From: Eremophila alpestris peregrina
Taxonomy: Eukaryota > Chordata > Aves > Passeriformes > Alaudidae
DNA: 64,000 nucleotides
Assembly (NCBI GenBank): GCA_009792885.1
Contig: WMCF01000015.1
Coordinates: 12,894,053 to 12,958,052 of the forward strand
Reading direction: 5' to 3'
A program made the translations under genes and the position numbers. This document shows positions 50,607 to 62,393 of the stretch, piece by piece. The notes beneath the pieces are model-generated. The model searched no databases. It was not told where the DNA came from and worked only from the letters and a program-made list of their open reading frames with translations. Every line of letters begins with the position of its first letter. Position 1 is the first letter of the stretch.

Positions 50607-50863
50607 TCTGGGCAGGAGCCAATAGTTATGTACTCAGGAATGACCTTAGTATGTTAATCCATTTTCAAGTAAATCTGAGCAGTCACCTCTCTGGGCTGCC
50701 TCCAAGGCTGACCCATTTAATTTTCTACCTGGGAGACATATCCACGTTCTGCCCTCTCTTCCAGACCATGGTGAATAGTTACTTGCCTGGGAGGCACTGT
50801 ACCAAGTTTGATGAATTACCTCACAGGCTGACCCAAACCTATTCCTGTCTGGAAGGCACTGTC
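50607..50863. repeat. Degenerate minisatellite, ~60-bp period, about five units
   Basis: A (C/T)CTGGGAGGCAC-like core recurs at 50607 (TCTGGGCAGGAGCC), 50674 (TCTGAGCAGTCACC), 50728 (CCTGGGAGACAT), 50786 (CCTGGGAGGCACTGT) and 50848 (TCTGGAAGGCACTGT), at steps of 67, 54, 58 and 62 bp. A second word, GGCTGACCCA, sits at 50706 and 50826, 120 bp apart, with a weaker form (GACCAT) at 50764 between them. The last two units are the most alike. Weaker cores at about 50399 and 50464 hint that the array once extended further left. Because the period is near 60 bp, one plus-strand frame (50651-50878) reads through with a loose 20-residue repeat, which is a consequence of the array and not evidence of a protein. 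Confidence 0.6.
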
Positions 50864-52383
50864 TTTCTATTGACCTAATTATTAAGCAGACTGTAACAGT
50901 TACATATCCTAAGATGTGTAATGTAAATTATATCTAAAACTGACTGTCTGTAGCTTTAGATTAATAATTCATATTTAAAGTCATCTTGATTTTTAAAAGT
51001 AGCAGTGACTTTTCCTTCTGAAAAATAATAGAACATTCACTTAACTCTTGCAAATTATTTTTTAATTGATCAGTTTTCTGATCTTTATATTTCAAAATGT
51101 AAAAGGAAAGGAATTTATGTTTCAGGTTTTCAATGTCATTGTGAAGTTTAATTTATGATCTTAAATTCCATTATAATCTTCATTTAAAAAGTGCTCTAAA
51201 TGGAAAATAGTAGTTTTAGTATTTCTGAAATCTGTTCTGAAGTTCACAGAACTCTTAAAAAATGAGCCCTGTACATGACATCTAAGATTTAGAGGTGAAC
51301 ATTATCAATGACTACAGAATAACACACAGGTGAATTTGATAGTGGATGAGTAATAAGATTTAATAATAAATTATATGTTAAAAAAAAGACAAGTAAAAAT
51401 TATCTTTGTAGTAAGACTAAAGGAATTACAGACAATATGAATAAAACTGAAACTGGAAAAATCATGAGTTGAGAAACTGTCAGCAATTATAAATTAGCAT
51501 CAAAATGCTAAAATCCCTTACATAAGGAATGCTATCTCCACCATTATCACAGTAAGATAAATATATTTTTCTGCAGAGTTTTTCAGAATAAAAGACAGTG
51601 GAGAAAACACAGCAAGAAATAAATTGCTAAAATCAACTTCTACATTATTGATAAAGCATTATTTAAATTGCAGTGATGACCCCAGATTCACTTAACATAG
51701 AAGCTGAACGCTCCTCCCAAAACAAAAAGAAAAATTTTCTCTTTTGGACATATTTGGAGATCTCTGTTTTTGCAGATGTAAGAGCAATTGCTCAAACAAA
51801 TTAAAAAGTCCAGATAATGTAGATCAACCAATTAAAATGAGTACTGCTATTGAGATTTTTAGACTCATCTGACTTTTCTTTGCAATACTCAGATATATCT
51901 GCTGAACTATTGCCTTCTAGTTTCTTTTTAGAAAAAGTAAGCTTTTGAAATAAGTGTTTAAGTGATATGATTTCTCCCTGTGATGACTCAGACATAAGTA
52001 CTTGCACATGTGCTGTGGGAAGAGTTGTAGAGGGATGTAGACACATGATAACACAAACAACCTTCAAAGTAAATAATTCATTTTCAAGGTTATTGCTGTC
52101 AATAGCATTACAGAACACAACAGAGAATGCCTCTGAATACAGCAAATAAGAGAGGGGGCCCAAGTCATAAAAGACTGTCTACAACAGAGCTGTAGGTTGC
52201 CTGTCTGAAATCCATAAATAAGATACATTCTGCACTATGGACAGTCCCAAGGAAAACTGCTCCATCCTCTTTCTGCATACTGTGGATTGGTTTGAAGAGT
52301 GCTCAGTAATCATCGTGACAGAACTTAGGTGAAAATCTATTCAAATAATTGACTTCTTTGCCTGAGCTGACAACCAGATTTCC

Positions 52384-52400
52384 TTTTTTTTTTTTTTTTT
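52384..52400. repeat. T17 homopolymer
   Basis: A plain T-run of 17 bases with no attached element recognised on either side. Confidence 0.9.
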
Positions 52401-53116
52401 GTATTTTGACATTCTTACCCTCCCAAATCGAAAGGCTTTCTATACTGCCATGTGAATCTGAGTGAAAATTTTGAAATTTTGCAGTGTTTTCTACTATCTC
52501 ATCATGTTATCTCAAACTCTGTAAATATATCACAAGTTTGTATACAAATTAATATTTTTTTTCAGTCATTCCCATATTGAAAGAGGTAGGAACACCCTGC
52601 TTCTCTGGTTGAAGTGAAAAATTAAGGCATTTCATACATTGTGAATAGTGCTTTACTCCTACTATTACTGTCAGTACTATTACCGCTAGAATTCTCTTTT
52701 AAACTGTACCAGTGGTTTTATGAACTTCCAGAATATCTAATGAAACACATCAAACAGTTTTCCCAGTCATAAAAACTTAGTTAAAAGGCAAACCAGCTTA
52801 ACTTTTTTGCTGTTAACAAAGTTTATGAGGAAAGAAAAAGAAAATTTTTTAAAAGATAGCATAATATCCAGACTTCTATGTCTATGAAATCAAATGCCTA
52901 AAGATGGAGATCTCCATTTTCTGATGAACAGAGCTGCTGAATAATTAGAATTTCCGTCCCACTAAATCCTTTATATTTAACAGGCATCATTTTACTTTGA
53001 GTCAGCATATTTATGTGAAAATGTCGATGTTCCCCTGGAAGGGAAATTTTCAGAAATAATTAAGTTACTTACTCTATTCCCGCATTCTTCTATTGTGGAA
53101 TACAGACCAGAATGGA

Positions 53117-53152
53117 TTTTCTCTCTTTTTTTTTTTTTTTTTTCCTTTTTTT

Positions 53153-53188
<36 letters not shown>
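53117..53188. repeat. T-rich homopolymeric tract
   Basis: T-runs interrupted only by CTC near the start and two CC pairs, ending in an uninterrupted run of more than 30 T. No retroposon body is recognisable upstream or downstream. Length is probably variable and error-prone. Confidence 0.92.
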
Positions 53189-53191
<3 letters not shown>

Positions 53192-53624
53192 CATAGGAAG
53201 ACTTAAAAATATTTTAAAATTATTTAATACATCACTGTTACAGACTTTCAGAAAAAATATTTAATTATGAAAGAATATTCCATATATTAAACTCACTCTT
53301 ACTGCTTAAATTAAATGTTCTTATTTGCTGTGTGCCATGGATTTTCAGCTCTCTCATTCTTTTAAGTCCTCCAACTGAAAATTGTCAGAGAGGATCTTGA
53401 CTTTTTGAATAGTGAAAAGAGGAGTTCTGTAACTTTGCACATACGTTTGTGTTTAAAAATATTTTCAAGATATTTTTATACTATAATTAAAGAAATAGCA
53501 TAAATGCATAAGGAAAATGTTGGAATGAAAGAAAAAAAAAATCTGAAAGCTCAAGTAAGCTTGAAAGATCCATGGTAAAAATGTGCTTCTTTTAAGATGT
53601 GGGTAAAAAGAACTCTGGAGAATT

Positions 53625-53644
53625 AAAAAAAAAAAAAAAAAAAA
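53625..53644. repeat. A20 homopolymer
   Basis: An uninterrupted A-run of 20 bases. Upstream sequence shows no recognisable retroposon, and no target duplication was found, so a processed-pseudogene tail is not supported. Confidence 0.88.
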
Positions 53645-56600
53645 CAAACTAAAAACCCTGCTTCAACTTGTGCTTAAAAGCCCAAAGGGCTCTTCTTAAT
53701 GTGTCACCTTATCACTCATTCTTGAGTGCTTTGCTGCTTAATCATGTAATACTCACATCTTGAACAATATCTGAGGGAATGAAGAACCTCTGTCTTCTTC
53801 AAATCTCACTAGAGCATTCTGTGTGATAGATTGTAAGGTTTGGTCAATATGCATTTGCTTTTTTACTCCTTGATAAATTTTGTAAAACTTACTGCAAAAT
53901 TCTCAAAGTGGTAGCTAGAAAACTCTCCCCCACTAGGATTTTTCTCAGCCCACTTTTAAACATGATCCATAATTTGATCCAATGCTCTTGGGCACTATTA
54001 AATAGTAATAATGAACTTCACCTAAAGCCCTTAGTAATTTTGTTCCACATTTCCTTCTCTAATTATCCACTATTCCCTATTTATTATTGCTTCATTCCCT
54101 GCCTTGAGGCCTTCTAAAAATACTAAGAATGATAAATTAAACAATACATTTTGGCACCAAGTTAACCAGTGGGGAGGGTTATAATTTAATGGGATGTCTT
54201 CCGAATTAATTATTTTTGAATTATTTAATTGCAGCTTCTAAACAAAATTTCTTACTCTAAGTGTGACACTGAAAGCCAAATTATCTTCCTATATTCTTTA
54301 GCAAAAGGAAACACAAAATATTAAAAAGCATACATGTTTAAATTTAATTCACAGGGTGTCTTTACACAGATCAATGGAAGCCTTCTCTTTCATTTTATAT
54401 TTATATTTTCAGTAATCAGCAGTGACTCCTCCCCAGAGTCATAACAGTATTTTTCAAGGTAATCTCACAAGTGTAATCACTAGGCAAATGCCACACTGGA
54501 GTTAATGTATTTTTCTCCCCATCTTTATTTTAAAGTGAAAGTGCTCGTTGGCTTTTATATGACATCCTTATATTTTTCATTCAGAATCAAATTTAAATAA
54601 AAGTCTGATTTTATTTTTAATCTTAGAACTCCCTGTTCGCTACCTGTTTTTTACAGCTTTGTTATTAATTCTTGATATAACTTCAATTGTTCTTAGTTTC
54701 TCAAATAAATACTTTTTATTATTTTGGGAAACATGGCATTTGGAAGAATGCTAAGTAGATGGTAGCACATATGTGTGCTATCTAAACAAGTTTATATGGA
54801 TTAATACATATAAAGATTTTGCTGAGAGGCAGCAAAGAAAATTTATCTGTATCTAGATGCATGCTCTACACACACTTTTCTGCATTGATACTGAAAATTC
54901 TTATTTGGGAAATAATTAAGCATGCTATGCAGATTGTCACTTCCCTGGGATTGACAAAAGGAAAAGAAAATCAGGTCGTGTGATCCATTTAGCATGATGC
55001 CCTACATTTTGCAGGACTGTGTTCTTTCCTAAATAAAGTAAGGTCATGTAATTGTTGCACTTAGTAGACATGGGGAAATCTGAGTTTTATTCCTCATCCC
55101 ACTAATTATTTTTTCTGATTCAACATAAAATTGTCAATAACATTGTGTACACAGTTTCCATGGATACACTGTTCTATTTTGGACTTGTTTGTTTTCCTGC
55201 TATTTTTGGTGCAATGGCTATAAAGTGCCAGAGTGATACTCCAGTGTTTATCATCCTATCAAAAACTGGTGCAGAGAAAAAAAAAAGAAAACATCCCAGT
55301 CACTCAGAAATTCCAGATCACTTTAGTGTAAATTTATTAAATCCCAAGCAGACACAACAGAAAAGAACTGTATACTCTGCTTTGACCCTGTAAACAGAAA
55401 CTTGCTGAAGCTTTTGTTGACATACTTTTTTAAACATGTATTAAGCAGGGTTGTTCCTTCAAATCCATCTTATAGATATTTCTGTTTCTCCATACTGGCC
55501 TTGGGCGTATCTGCAAACTCATCCAGGTTCATTTTAAGATATTCACTGTCTTTAGATTAAGAAGGCATAAATTATCAAATATATTTGATGAGGGATAGAA
55601 CAGAAGCAGAACCAAAAAAGTGTGGAAGATCATATGAGTTAAAATTCAGCACTTTACCATTTTATTTATGTCTTCACCCCTCCCAGACCCATATTTGTTC
55701 TCTTTTAATTTACCAGGATACATTCCTTTCAGTCACTCACTCATGTACTGGACATGAGGCAGAGAAATCCTGTGACCCAGCTTTTGTCACGTAATATGCC
55801 ACTTTTCTAACTCAAGACTAGGCTGTGAACAGGGGTGTCAGTAGCAGCTGTCTTCCTGGCACAAGAAAAAGATGATGATAAAGTGACATGAGCTATACCT
55901 GCCTGGAGGATCCCATGCTGTAAGGCAAGGCGGCAAATTAAAGCATCTGAATCTTCAGTATCTTGAAATTTTTCCATTTATTATCTGAAACAAGGTAAGA
56001 GTCTTTGGGCCAGAGTTTTCCTTATTTTTCTGGCAATTCTGCTGCAGTCTAATCTGAATTGCTGTCTGAATATCTTAGAGAAATTTGGGTCCAAGAAGGG
56101 CAGTCAAAAGCCTAACAATCTTCTGCTGCTAGAAAAAAAAAAAGTTCATGTATTTGTTCTGCTCCTTGGTGCAAGACCTCAACATTAGAAAACGTTGTTT
56201 AGTCTTGGGGCTGTGATACAAAGTGTGATAGATTGCATAGGTGTTTAAAGTACAAAGACTAAGAATTGCATGATTGTTGGATGGGCAGCAGGGAAGAAGA
56301 CTAGATATTTGCATTACCTCAGTTTCTGATTTTAACAGCAAATTAACTATGGACAATGCCCATGTCCTATTGGAAGAACTTTCTGAAGTGTAGAACAGAG
56401 GCAGTAAAAGGAATAGAGTAACCTGTGATCTTTTGGCACATGATGAGGTTGGGGAACTCCTGAGACCAGTGTATTTTCTTGGATCAAAAAAGATACAAGC
56501 TTTAGAAAAGATGAAAATAATGAAATTTTCCAAAGTAGCCAAAGATGACAGTGTCACTTTCTGTGATTCACAGATTCATAGTCTGTAGTGTGAAAATGCA

Positions 56601-57722
56601 GAGGCATAAATTTAGTTTTATTTAATTCGGTTCATAATCACACCTGCAATTTTCTCTGAAGTACTTTTCTGTTCTAGAATCTTATTTTCTGTTTCAAGCA
56701 CATCATTGATCTAAGTCCTGAAAGCAAACGGGAAGACAGGCTTACTGGAACAACTTCATAAACCAACCATTTACCTGTGTTTCTCTGATCTCTGTAAGAC
56801 ACTTACAGGCAGTGGGTTGGTGTTTGTCTTTTCTTTTGTTGTTAAACTTGATCATCTAGGACATAATTGGCAATAAAGGTGTTCCAAATTGCAGATCTTC
56901 CAAGTCCAGCTGATCAAATTTAGACATAATGGCCTTGATCACTTTAGCAAGCCTCCTTAGTGTACATTCCTTAATTTTAAATCTGGAAGCTGTTAATCAT
57001 ATATATATATGTGTATGATATGTGTAGGTGATTTTGCTTTATTTTACTCATCTTTTTCTATAGATATTTGGCACACACATGGCAAGGAAGTAACTTCTCT
57101 GATGAAAGTATGCAGTCATCTATACCGGCAGAGGTATGAAATCTTGACTACAACCAGTAAAGATATCTCATTTTCAGAAGGGCAATAATATTTATCAAAA
57201 GACATAAAATTACAAGAATTATATTGGATAAAATGAATATATTACCTAGTTGAGAAAATAAAGTAGGAAAATGTGTTTTAAAAAACAGGGAAAAATAATT
57301 TCTATATTTTTGTATTGTTACTTCACCCTTTTGTATTAGACAAAACTGTGAGAACAGTGTTTTAAAACATGTTTATTCCTAAACTGGAAAGCAGGATAAA
57401 TAAGCATGCACAAGGATGTGTTTATAAGGAAAAAATCCCATTTTCACAAATGAACACAATAATCCCCACATATTCAGTAAGATATACAAAATCTGAAATA
57501 ACCATGTAATTTTCAACATGAAAACATAATATGCTTTTAAAAAGCTGCACTGGAAAGTCATCATTTGACACTTACAGATAGCTGTTAATTTTGAAAATAT
57601 ATTTATAATTTTCTTTGTTAATTGTTTTGAAAAAGTATCTACAAAAACACTGGGTTGTTTTTATTTATTTTACAAACAGCATAAAATATTTTTTCCAAGT
57701 AATCTGTCCTTTTTATTCTAAT

Positions 57723-57950
57723 GGACCTTTTTACAAGGGCATGCAGTGATAGGACAAAGGGAAATGGCTTCAGACTGAAAGAAGGTAAGTTTGCATTAGA
57801 TATTGGGAAACCATTCTTTTCTGTGAGGGTGGTGAGGCCCTTGCACAGGCTGCCCAGAGAAGCTGTGGATGCCCCATCCCTGGCAGTGTTCAAGGCCAGG
57901 TTGGGTGGGGCTCTGAGCAACCAGGTCTAGTGAATAGTGTCCCTTTGCTT
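57723..57950 (+). mobile_element. CR1 LINE fragment, plus strand, lacking its 3' end
   Basis: CR1 sense sequence is seen in order: 'acctttttacaagggcatg', 'agtgataggacaaagggaa', 'agattgggaaaccattc'-like block, 'gtgagggtggtgaggccct', 'ggctgcccagagaagctgt', 'gatgccccatccctggcag', 'gttcaaggccaggttggg' and 'gagcaaccaggtctagtg'. The homology stops near 57950, leaving out the last 60-70 bp and the terminal 8-bp repeats. CR1 copies usually keep the 3' end and lose the 5' end, so this copy has also been cut at its 3' side. A 69-codon plus-strand frame at 57721-57930 is CR1 3' UTR, not a gene. Confidence 0.9.
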
Positions 57951-60877
57951 GGTAGATTCCTTACAATTTAAACTATTTGATTATTATATCATTTAATATT
58001 AAAATAACCTGGAGTCCATAAATAGAAAAGTAACATATATTCAAAGTATTTTCTTTACTTCTATGAACCTTTGTGTCTGTAAGTAAAACTACGTTCTCTT
58101 CCTTCAATCCAGAGTATAGTGTTTCTGATAAATCATCTAAATAAAAATTTAAACCTGTATTTTGATGCTTTTTCACACTGATTTAAGAGAATACATATAT
58201 ATTTGTTTTTGTTAATGCCCTAGGTTGTCAAATGAGCTAATACTACTAAAATAAATATGTGGGATTTTTCTGTAATAGAAGAGGGTGAAAAAGAACTGCC
58301 ATTCATAGCTGAGTTTTGAAATAAAGACCGGAGTGATTCTAGTATAATCCATATTCATTATTTTACTAGTAGCTCTATCAGAACAAATTTGATTTTTTTT
58401 CCTTTAATTTCATTGCAAGGTTTATGAGTAGAAACCTGTTACATTTTCTTTTCTATTTCTGCATTTTTCATTATCCCACTGTCATGTACCTGACATCCTG
58501 AAGCAAATGTACAGAGTGACCTGTTCTACTCACAGTTATTCAGAGCTAAGTACTCTAGTTATTTCAGGTGAATGTAAAAACTGAAATAGCATTCTGAGCC
58601 TCAGTGTGAATTTTTCAACTGAAATATAACAATCACTTAATGTCTATTCTTCATTAAGTTTCATATTTCTTTTGTACAAAATTGGTATTAAGGTCCTTTA
58701 ATAATTTTAAATGTCTCTGTGTTAAGTTCATAAAAATGTTAAAGTTTATAAAAATGTTAAAAACATTGTGAGGAGTCAGGTAATTTTTTTTTTTTTTTAG
58801 TGTACTGGAAAAAAGTAAATCAGTTGGATACATTTTTGGAATACATAATGTAATCAATTTTGATTTAAGTGTCATATGCACAAAAATAGATGCATATAGA
58901 CAAGTATTAACAAATATTTCTTTCATGGAGAAAGAGCCAGATCTGCATACATTTTCTGCCTTTTCTGTCTTGACAGAGCTATAGAAAAATTCTCATTATA
59001 ATGCCTGTTATTCCAGAAAGGTAAAATCTGCACACTTAGAAAATGCTGGCATGTACATAATTGCCCAGGAGTTCTTAAGGAAGAATATGCATTTAAGACC
59101 CAAATAGTACTTGTACGTGAAGTGATTCGAACATATCTACTTAGTGAAGTCCATGATCCAAACTTGTTATGGACTTTAAGCATAAAGTGGGGGATAAAAC
59201 AAAACATACTGAAAATGAACTTGATTCCCACACAATAGCTACTGCAAGAAGTAGTAGATTTCATGCTCCTTATAGAATATCCCAAATATTTATATTTCTT
59301 TGAGTATTTGTATTAATTAAAATCACATTCTGTAACCTTTTTTCAAAGAATCTCTGGTACTTTTTATAAATGAAGAATAAGAAAGATGTTAAGTTAGGAA
59401 ACTGAATCAAAATTGAATCAAAATTCCAAAGGCTTAGAAGTATTCTTCTTAGAGAATATATTTCCTCTCAGATGAACTTGCAGATCTGGAGGAAACAACC
59501 AAATTTGTTTTCTTTCTGTACTTTCTAGCTGGTAAGGGGACTCCCATCAATGCTACGACCAAGATTTAAGCTTTCTTAAAGCTCAGAAAGCATGGGCTTC
59601 TCACAGCACTGCACCTCCAGCTCAGATCAACTGCAGCCAACCTTATCCAAACCCTGAACCTGGAGCTGGAGATCTGACTTGTACAGCAGGGATAGGGCTG
59701 AAGGCTCTCTGTCAGAAGAGCTAGCATATTTTGACTCTTTCATTATTGTTGAAGATCTTAATAGAGCTCGGCTCTGCAGGCTGCCCAAGAGACCCCTCTT
59801 TTCTATCTGAACTTGTACCAGGATTACCCTATGGTGTTTTCTTCAGCCTTTGTGCTGTGACATGTAAGGCAGTTGAGGTGTACTGGAAAAGCAAAGTTAA
59901 ATTGTTTCTTTGCCCTCCTTTCTGCCATAAGGACCTAGGGAAGTCATAGCTGGTCTCTGAAGTTTAATTTCTTCATCAGTAAATTGGAATGAGCTCCAGT
60001 TCTTCCTTGGCAAAGAGTTTTTTGTTCCCTGGCTGAAAAAGAAGCAACAGACACTAATTAGGTATTATGGAAATATTAAAATGCTTAATAGCAAGCACTC
60101 CTATGTGTACTAGACAGAGAGGTTTTTTTGTACATATTTGTAAAAAAGGTGTAGGGTTATGATTTCTAGAATCAGCAAGTGAACCTATTATTGACAGGTT
60201 TCTAACTTCATTGTATGATTTGAAAGCATCTTTTTCCTTTAGTGCTGTTACCTTGAGGGAGACAGAAAAAAAAAGCAATAGAATAAGATTGATTGTAAAT
60301 CACTGATTACTCAGAGAGTCAGATCTTTTGCAGGGCTCTGCTGTGGAGAAGACCACTGTGGTATTTTTTTATTATCTCTGCTTTCAAGATAACATGCTAT
60401 GAATACTAATGTTAATAGGAAACAATGAACTAAAGATGGGGTGCAGGTATACAATTCCCAAAAATAGAATGTGGTTGTCAGCTGCTATTTCCATCTTTTA
60501 TAGTCTAACTAGGTCTAATCTATAAGCTATTAATTTTATTTAAAATGGTGTTCATTCACATTGGGGTGCATTGATTCCAATTTTCTGAGCTGCTCCTAAA
60601 TGAGATCTTTTTTTTTCATTAGGCATGTATAGTGTTTTGAAACTAGAAAACTCATAAGTTATGTTTTAGAAGACACTTAAACAACAATGCAGAAATATTA
60701 TACTTCAAAAAATTCCTAACACCCTCAAAAAATCTCAAACTCTCAGCACATGTCACATGACGATAGCCATGGCTAGGTGGTTATTTAGCAGGATAAGAGA
60801 TATTATCATAGAAAGTAGGCAACAAAACAAAGTATTAAAGGAAAGCAAAATATTTCATTACAAACATACAATAATTT
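57951..60877. other. Non-coding stretch, no gene seen
   Basis: A/T-rich sequence with frames up to 120 codons on the minus strand (58923-59285) that show no domain. A somewhat G+C-richer patch lies at 59560-59960 without recognisable content. Confidence 0.55.
58727..58767. repeat. Two-copy 18-bp tandem repeat with inverted repeat
   Basis: TTCATAAAAATGTTAAAG is followed directly by TTTATAAAAATGTTAAAA, 16 of 18 positions shared. The end of the second copy forms AATGTT, AAA, AACATT, a small stem. It is a local duplication in A/T-rich DNA. Confidence 0.8.
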
Positions 60878-61632
60878 AGATTGGAGAGTCATCTGATCTC
60901 ATTTCCTGCTATGTGTAAGATGAAGGTACTCAGGACTGAGTTTTTAACACCTCCAAAAATTAAGATTCTCCAGCTTCTTTGGAGAACCTTTTCCAGTGTT
61001 TGACTGTCCTCACTGTGAATTTGTATATACAATTTCCATTATAGCAGCTATTAATTGCCACAGTCTGTAAACTTTTTACTTTGCAGCTTGGATAATATTC
61101 TGGCCCTCTCCTTTCTCTAACAAGTAAAAGCTAGCTGAATGCATCAAACAAGTTGTCTCTCAACATTCTCTTTTCCATGTTGAAGAAACAGAACTTCCTC
61201 AGCCTTTCTTTATTTCATATGTTCCTCCTGCCTCTTCATTGTTCAGTTTTTCCATCTTTCTCCCAAAGCCCCAAACTAGAAACATTTCTTCAAGTGCAAC
61301 CTCAGAAGTGCCCCACAGGGGAGCACACTTGTTTGTGATGGTCTGCTGGCTGTGCTTGTCCTCCTGCAGACCAGTAAAACCTTAGCCTTCACTAAAAGAG
61401 ATTGCTGATTCATGCTCAATTAGTGGGCAGCTGGGCCCGCACAATCCATTCGTACAGAATTACTCCCCATCCAGTCAGCATCCTCCCACCTTGTGGCATG
61501 GTCTTATTGCATCCCAAGCACGGCAGTTTTTGTTTCTATAAGATGAATTTCATTGTGCTTCTGCCAGCCCATTTCTCTAGCTCCTGGAATTCTCTCTGAA
61601 TGACTGTGTATAAACAACTTCCCAAACCTGCT

Positions 61633-61653
61633 TTCTTCTGCAAACTCACTAAG
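61633..61653 (-). other. Decayed CR1 reverse transcriptase active-site segment
   Basis: The minus strand reads L-S-E-F-A-E-E, aligned by position with the family's L-S-K-F-A-D-D, whose two aspartates coordinate the catalytic metal. Both aspartates appear as glutamate here. In a copy full of stops this is neutral decay, but it fixes the reading position and shows the LTR landed a few bases 5' of the active-site codons. Confidence 0.65.
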
Positions 61654-61657
61654 CCCT

Positions 61658-62393
61658 TGTTGTGGATGGAGTGACATACTTCACTTGTAAGAGATGAATT
61701 GTGGTATGTTTATTGATACAGAACAACGATTTAACTAACCTTGATAGTAAATGCAACACTGATTCAACAATATTCAATGGCAAAATACTCATTTACTGCA
61801 TAGAGTACAGAGTCAGATAAAACCCTCAGGAAGACATTCTTGATGAGGCATGAGATTCAAAAAAGACTTCCTTGAGTTACAAACTCCTTTCTGAGAGGAG
61901 TTTAGGTTTGGCTGGATCCACATAGACAAGAAAATATGGATCATCAGACTTGGTCAGTAGTTTATGCCTGAAGGACTACATGTGCATAAGCAATCTTTTC
62001 TGTCACTCAGCTAAGATTTCAGTTTGAGAGCACTTATTCCAATTCACTTACCAAGTGTCTGATGAGAAGGATTCTCTCAGCCTCGAGGAGCAACCTTGTG
62101 AGGTGTTCCTATGCAAGGGGAGATCCTGGTGGCAGAACACAACTACGTAGAAGAGCTCAGTAAGCCCTGAACTGTCCACTCTTTATGGAGTAATACGACT
62201 GACTTACAGCCCTTTTGGCAAAGCAGACAAGTCTTAAGTTGTCACATGCTTGACTATCCCTCAGCTGTTGAACAAGACTTATGTCTCTTAGGTGCTGAAC
62301 AAGATTTTATGGCCCTAAAATATTGGATTACCTGTATGCCAGACACAGCCATTATTGCAAACCTTGGGGGCTACTGCTCGAGAGTGGGGAGCA
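61658..62393 (-). mobile_element. Solo LTR, family 3 (ERVL-like), minus strand, inside CR1
   Basis: CR1 homology breaks off at about 61657 and resumes at about 62394, so the intervening 736 bp is an insertion. Read on the minus strand it begins TGCTCCCCACTCTCGAGCAG, carries a possible TATA-like CCATAAAGAG and an AATAAA (plus-strand TTTATT at 61709-61714) about 50 bp before the end, and closes with ATCCACAACA. TG...CA termini, a polyadenylation signal close to the 3' end and the length all fit an LTR; the 3' segment after AATAAA resembles avian ERVL-type LTRs. No internal retroviral genes are present. A clean target duplication is not visible: about 9-12 bases of CR1 expected at the junction are missing, so either the ends are a few bases off or a small deletion accompanied insertion. 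It is unrelated to LTR families 1 and 2 in this window. Confidence 0.78.

Larger units (their letters stand above)
47217..57722. other. Mostly unique non-coding stretch
   Basis: Simple repeats and the 60-bp array are listed separately; I see no gene. A 126-codon plus-strand frame at 47284-47664 owes its length to phenylalanine codons in a T-tract. A 142-codon minus-strand frame at 56129-56557 and a 120-codon one at 51801-52163 have no recognisable domain. Confidence 0.5.

Noticed and set aside
53625..53644. A20 run considered as the tail of a processed pseudogene
   Set aside because: No coding similarity upstream and no flanking target duplication.
56129..56557. 142-codon minus-strand open frame
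   Set aside because: It has no recognisable domain, no splice context and an unremarkable composition; one frame of this size is expected by chance in 64 kb.
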